Shown: positions 63,296-64,000 of the stretch, piece after piece
Numbering within the stretch: position 1 is the stretch's first letter
How the letters are laid out: each line of letters opens with the position of its first letter
Origin: Anoplolepis gracilipes
Taxonomy: Eukaryota; Arthropoda; Insecta; Hymenoptera; Formicidae
Direction of reading: 5' to 3'
Assembly: GCF_047496725.1 (NCBI RefSeq)
Contig: NW_027328669.1
Coordinates: 1,390,501 to 1,454,500, forward strand
DNA length: 64,000 nt
Notes under the pieces: model-generated
The model's database searches: none
The model's input: only the letters and a program-made list of their open reading frames with translations
What the model was told of the DNA's origin: nothing
Made by a program: the position numbers and the translations under genes

Positions 63296-64000
63296 CTAGA
63301 AGATAATATATAACATTGTAAGTGTGACAAGAAAATAAAGTTTACATTTAAATTATAATATTATTATAGTTTATAAATAATATTGTTATTTGTTTGCAAC
63401 TTTTGATCATATTTTATGACACATGTTCACTTATTATTGTTGTATATTTGTTTCGCATTAGCAATGAAATCGAACTCACATAATTAAGGAAAGCGACACT
63501 TGCTCTCAAGAGTGTGATTATTATAAATGTTTTATTATATAATATATGTATAATATAAGTATATATATAATTATATGTATATAATAATTTAAAAAATATA
63601 GTTTTAATTATTAATAAGAAATATAAAATCTAAAAAAAATTTAATCCTTAAAAATTAATTTTTGCGGTGCTATTAGAGGAGTATTGCTATTTTCATATTA
63701 TTACTACGTTTGTGATATGCACATTTCTCATTGTGAAACAATAAGTGCCGCGCTTGTTATGAACATTTAGCAACTCGTTGTTAATGTGTAAATGGTAAGT
63801 GAAGCAGTGAACATAAGTCACAAAATCTGGCTAAAAATTACAAATAAAGAACATTACTAATTTAAATATTATAAAGATTACTGTTTCTGCTATATGTGTA
63901 AAAGCTTCGTACAGATTATTTTTTTTAGTATAGGAAAGGGTATTAATTTTATATGCGAAGAGAATTTATTATATATTTTTTTATCTATAGATTACAAAAA
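63296..64000. other. Intron sequence upstream of exon a
   Basis: AT-rich; no further P450 exon is visible before the right edge. Confidence 0.6.

Overview
This is eukaryotic, intron-bearing, AT-rich DNA, most likely from a hymenopteran insect and probably an ant. That assignment is inferred from the repeat and gene families; no marker gene was tested. The one clear host gene is a CYP4-family cytochrome P450 on the minus strand. Six consecutive internal exons lie at 63110-63295, 58102-58195, 50827-50929, 22495-22594, 15845-15951 and 11326-11394. All have GT-AG borders and compatible phases, and together they encode about 220 residues, from the WxxxR helix to the I-helix CYP4 signature. The first exons lie right of the window. 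The heme-binding Cys exon was not found and should lie to the left. The introns run from 4.4 to 28.2 kb and are built almost entirely of transposable elements.

Left end (1-3.2 kb): a divergent pair from a Polinton/adintovirus-like integrated element, namely a broken type B DNA polymerase (minus) and a small two-exon gene of unknown function (plus) carrying a frameshift and a stop. 3.6-6.4 kb holds several hairpin (foldback) elements. 6.4-11.3 kb is one large foldback that absorbed two LTR-like insertions, an R1-like LINE fragment and smaller repeats. 11.7-15.3 kb holds more large palindromes.

17-24 kb: a miniature Penelope-end hairpin, further foldbacks, and P450 exon d beside a long (TA)n tract. 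24.8-26.6 kb: a 1.8 kb solo LTR, then a short Helitron. 27.3-32.8 kb: an RTE-type LINE (minus) split by an LTR element with a 2.4 kb LTR and a gag gene, flanked by a GTAT target duplication. 33.3-36.2 kb: foldbacks, one of them a chimera of two families. 36.8-39.4 kb: a strongly purine-biased LINE.

40.65-44.11 kb: a Penelope-like retroelement arranged as a 3.4 kb inverted duplication flanked by one 12-bp target duplication. 45.1-47.4 kb: a foldback interrupted by a dead mariner. 47.4-50 kb: a tRNA-like sequence, a LINE remnant and a probable solo LTR. 51-52.9 kb: a decayed LINE. 53.3-58.0 kb: a pogo-like DNA transposon with long inverted ends, a dead transposase, a 31-bp minisatellite and a nested solo LTR. 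58.3-62.0 kb: further foldbacks and an LTR-like segment.

The recurring theme is long hairpin elements, many starting TACAGGGTGT. They sit on both sides of nearly every P450 exon and would form double-stranded RNA in the pre-mRNA. Nothing indicates a bacterial or CRISPR system.
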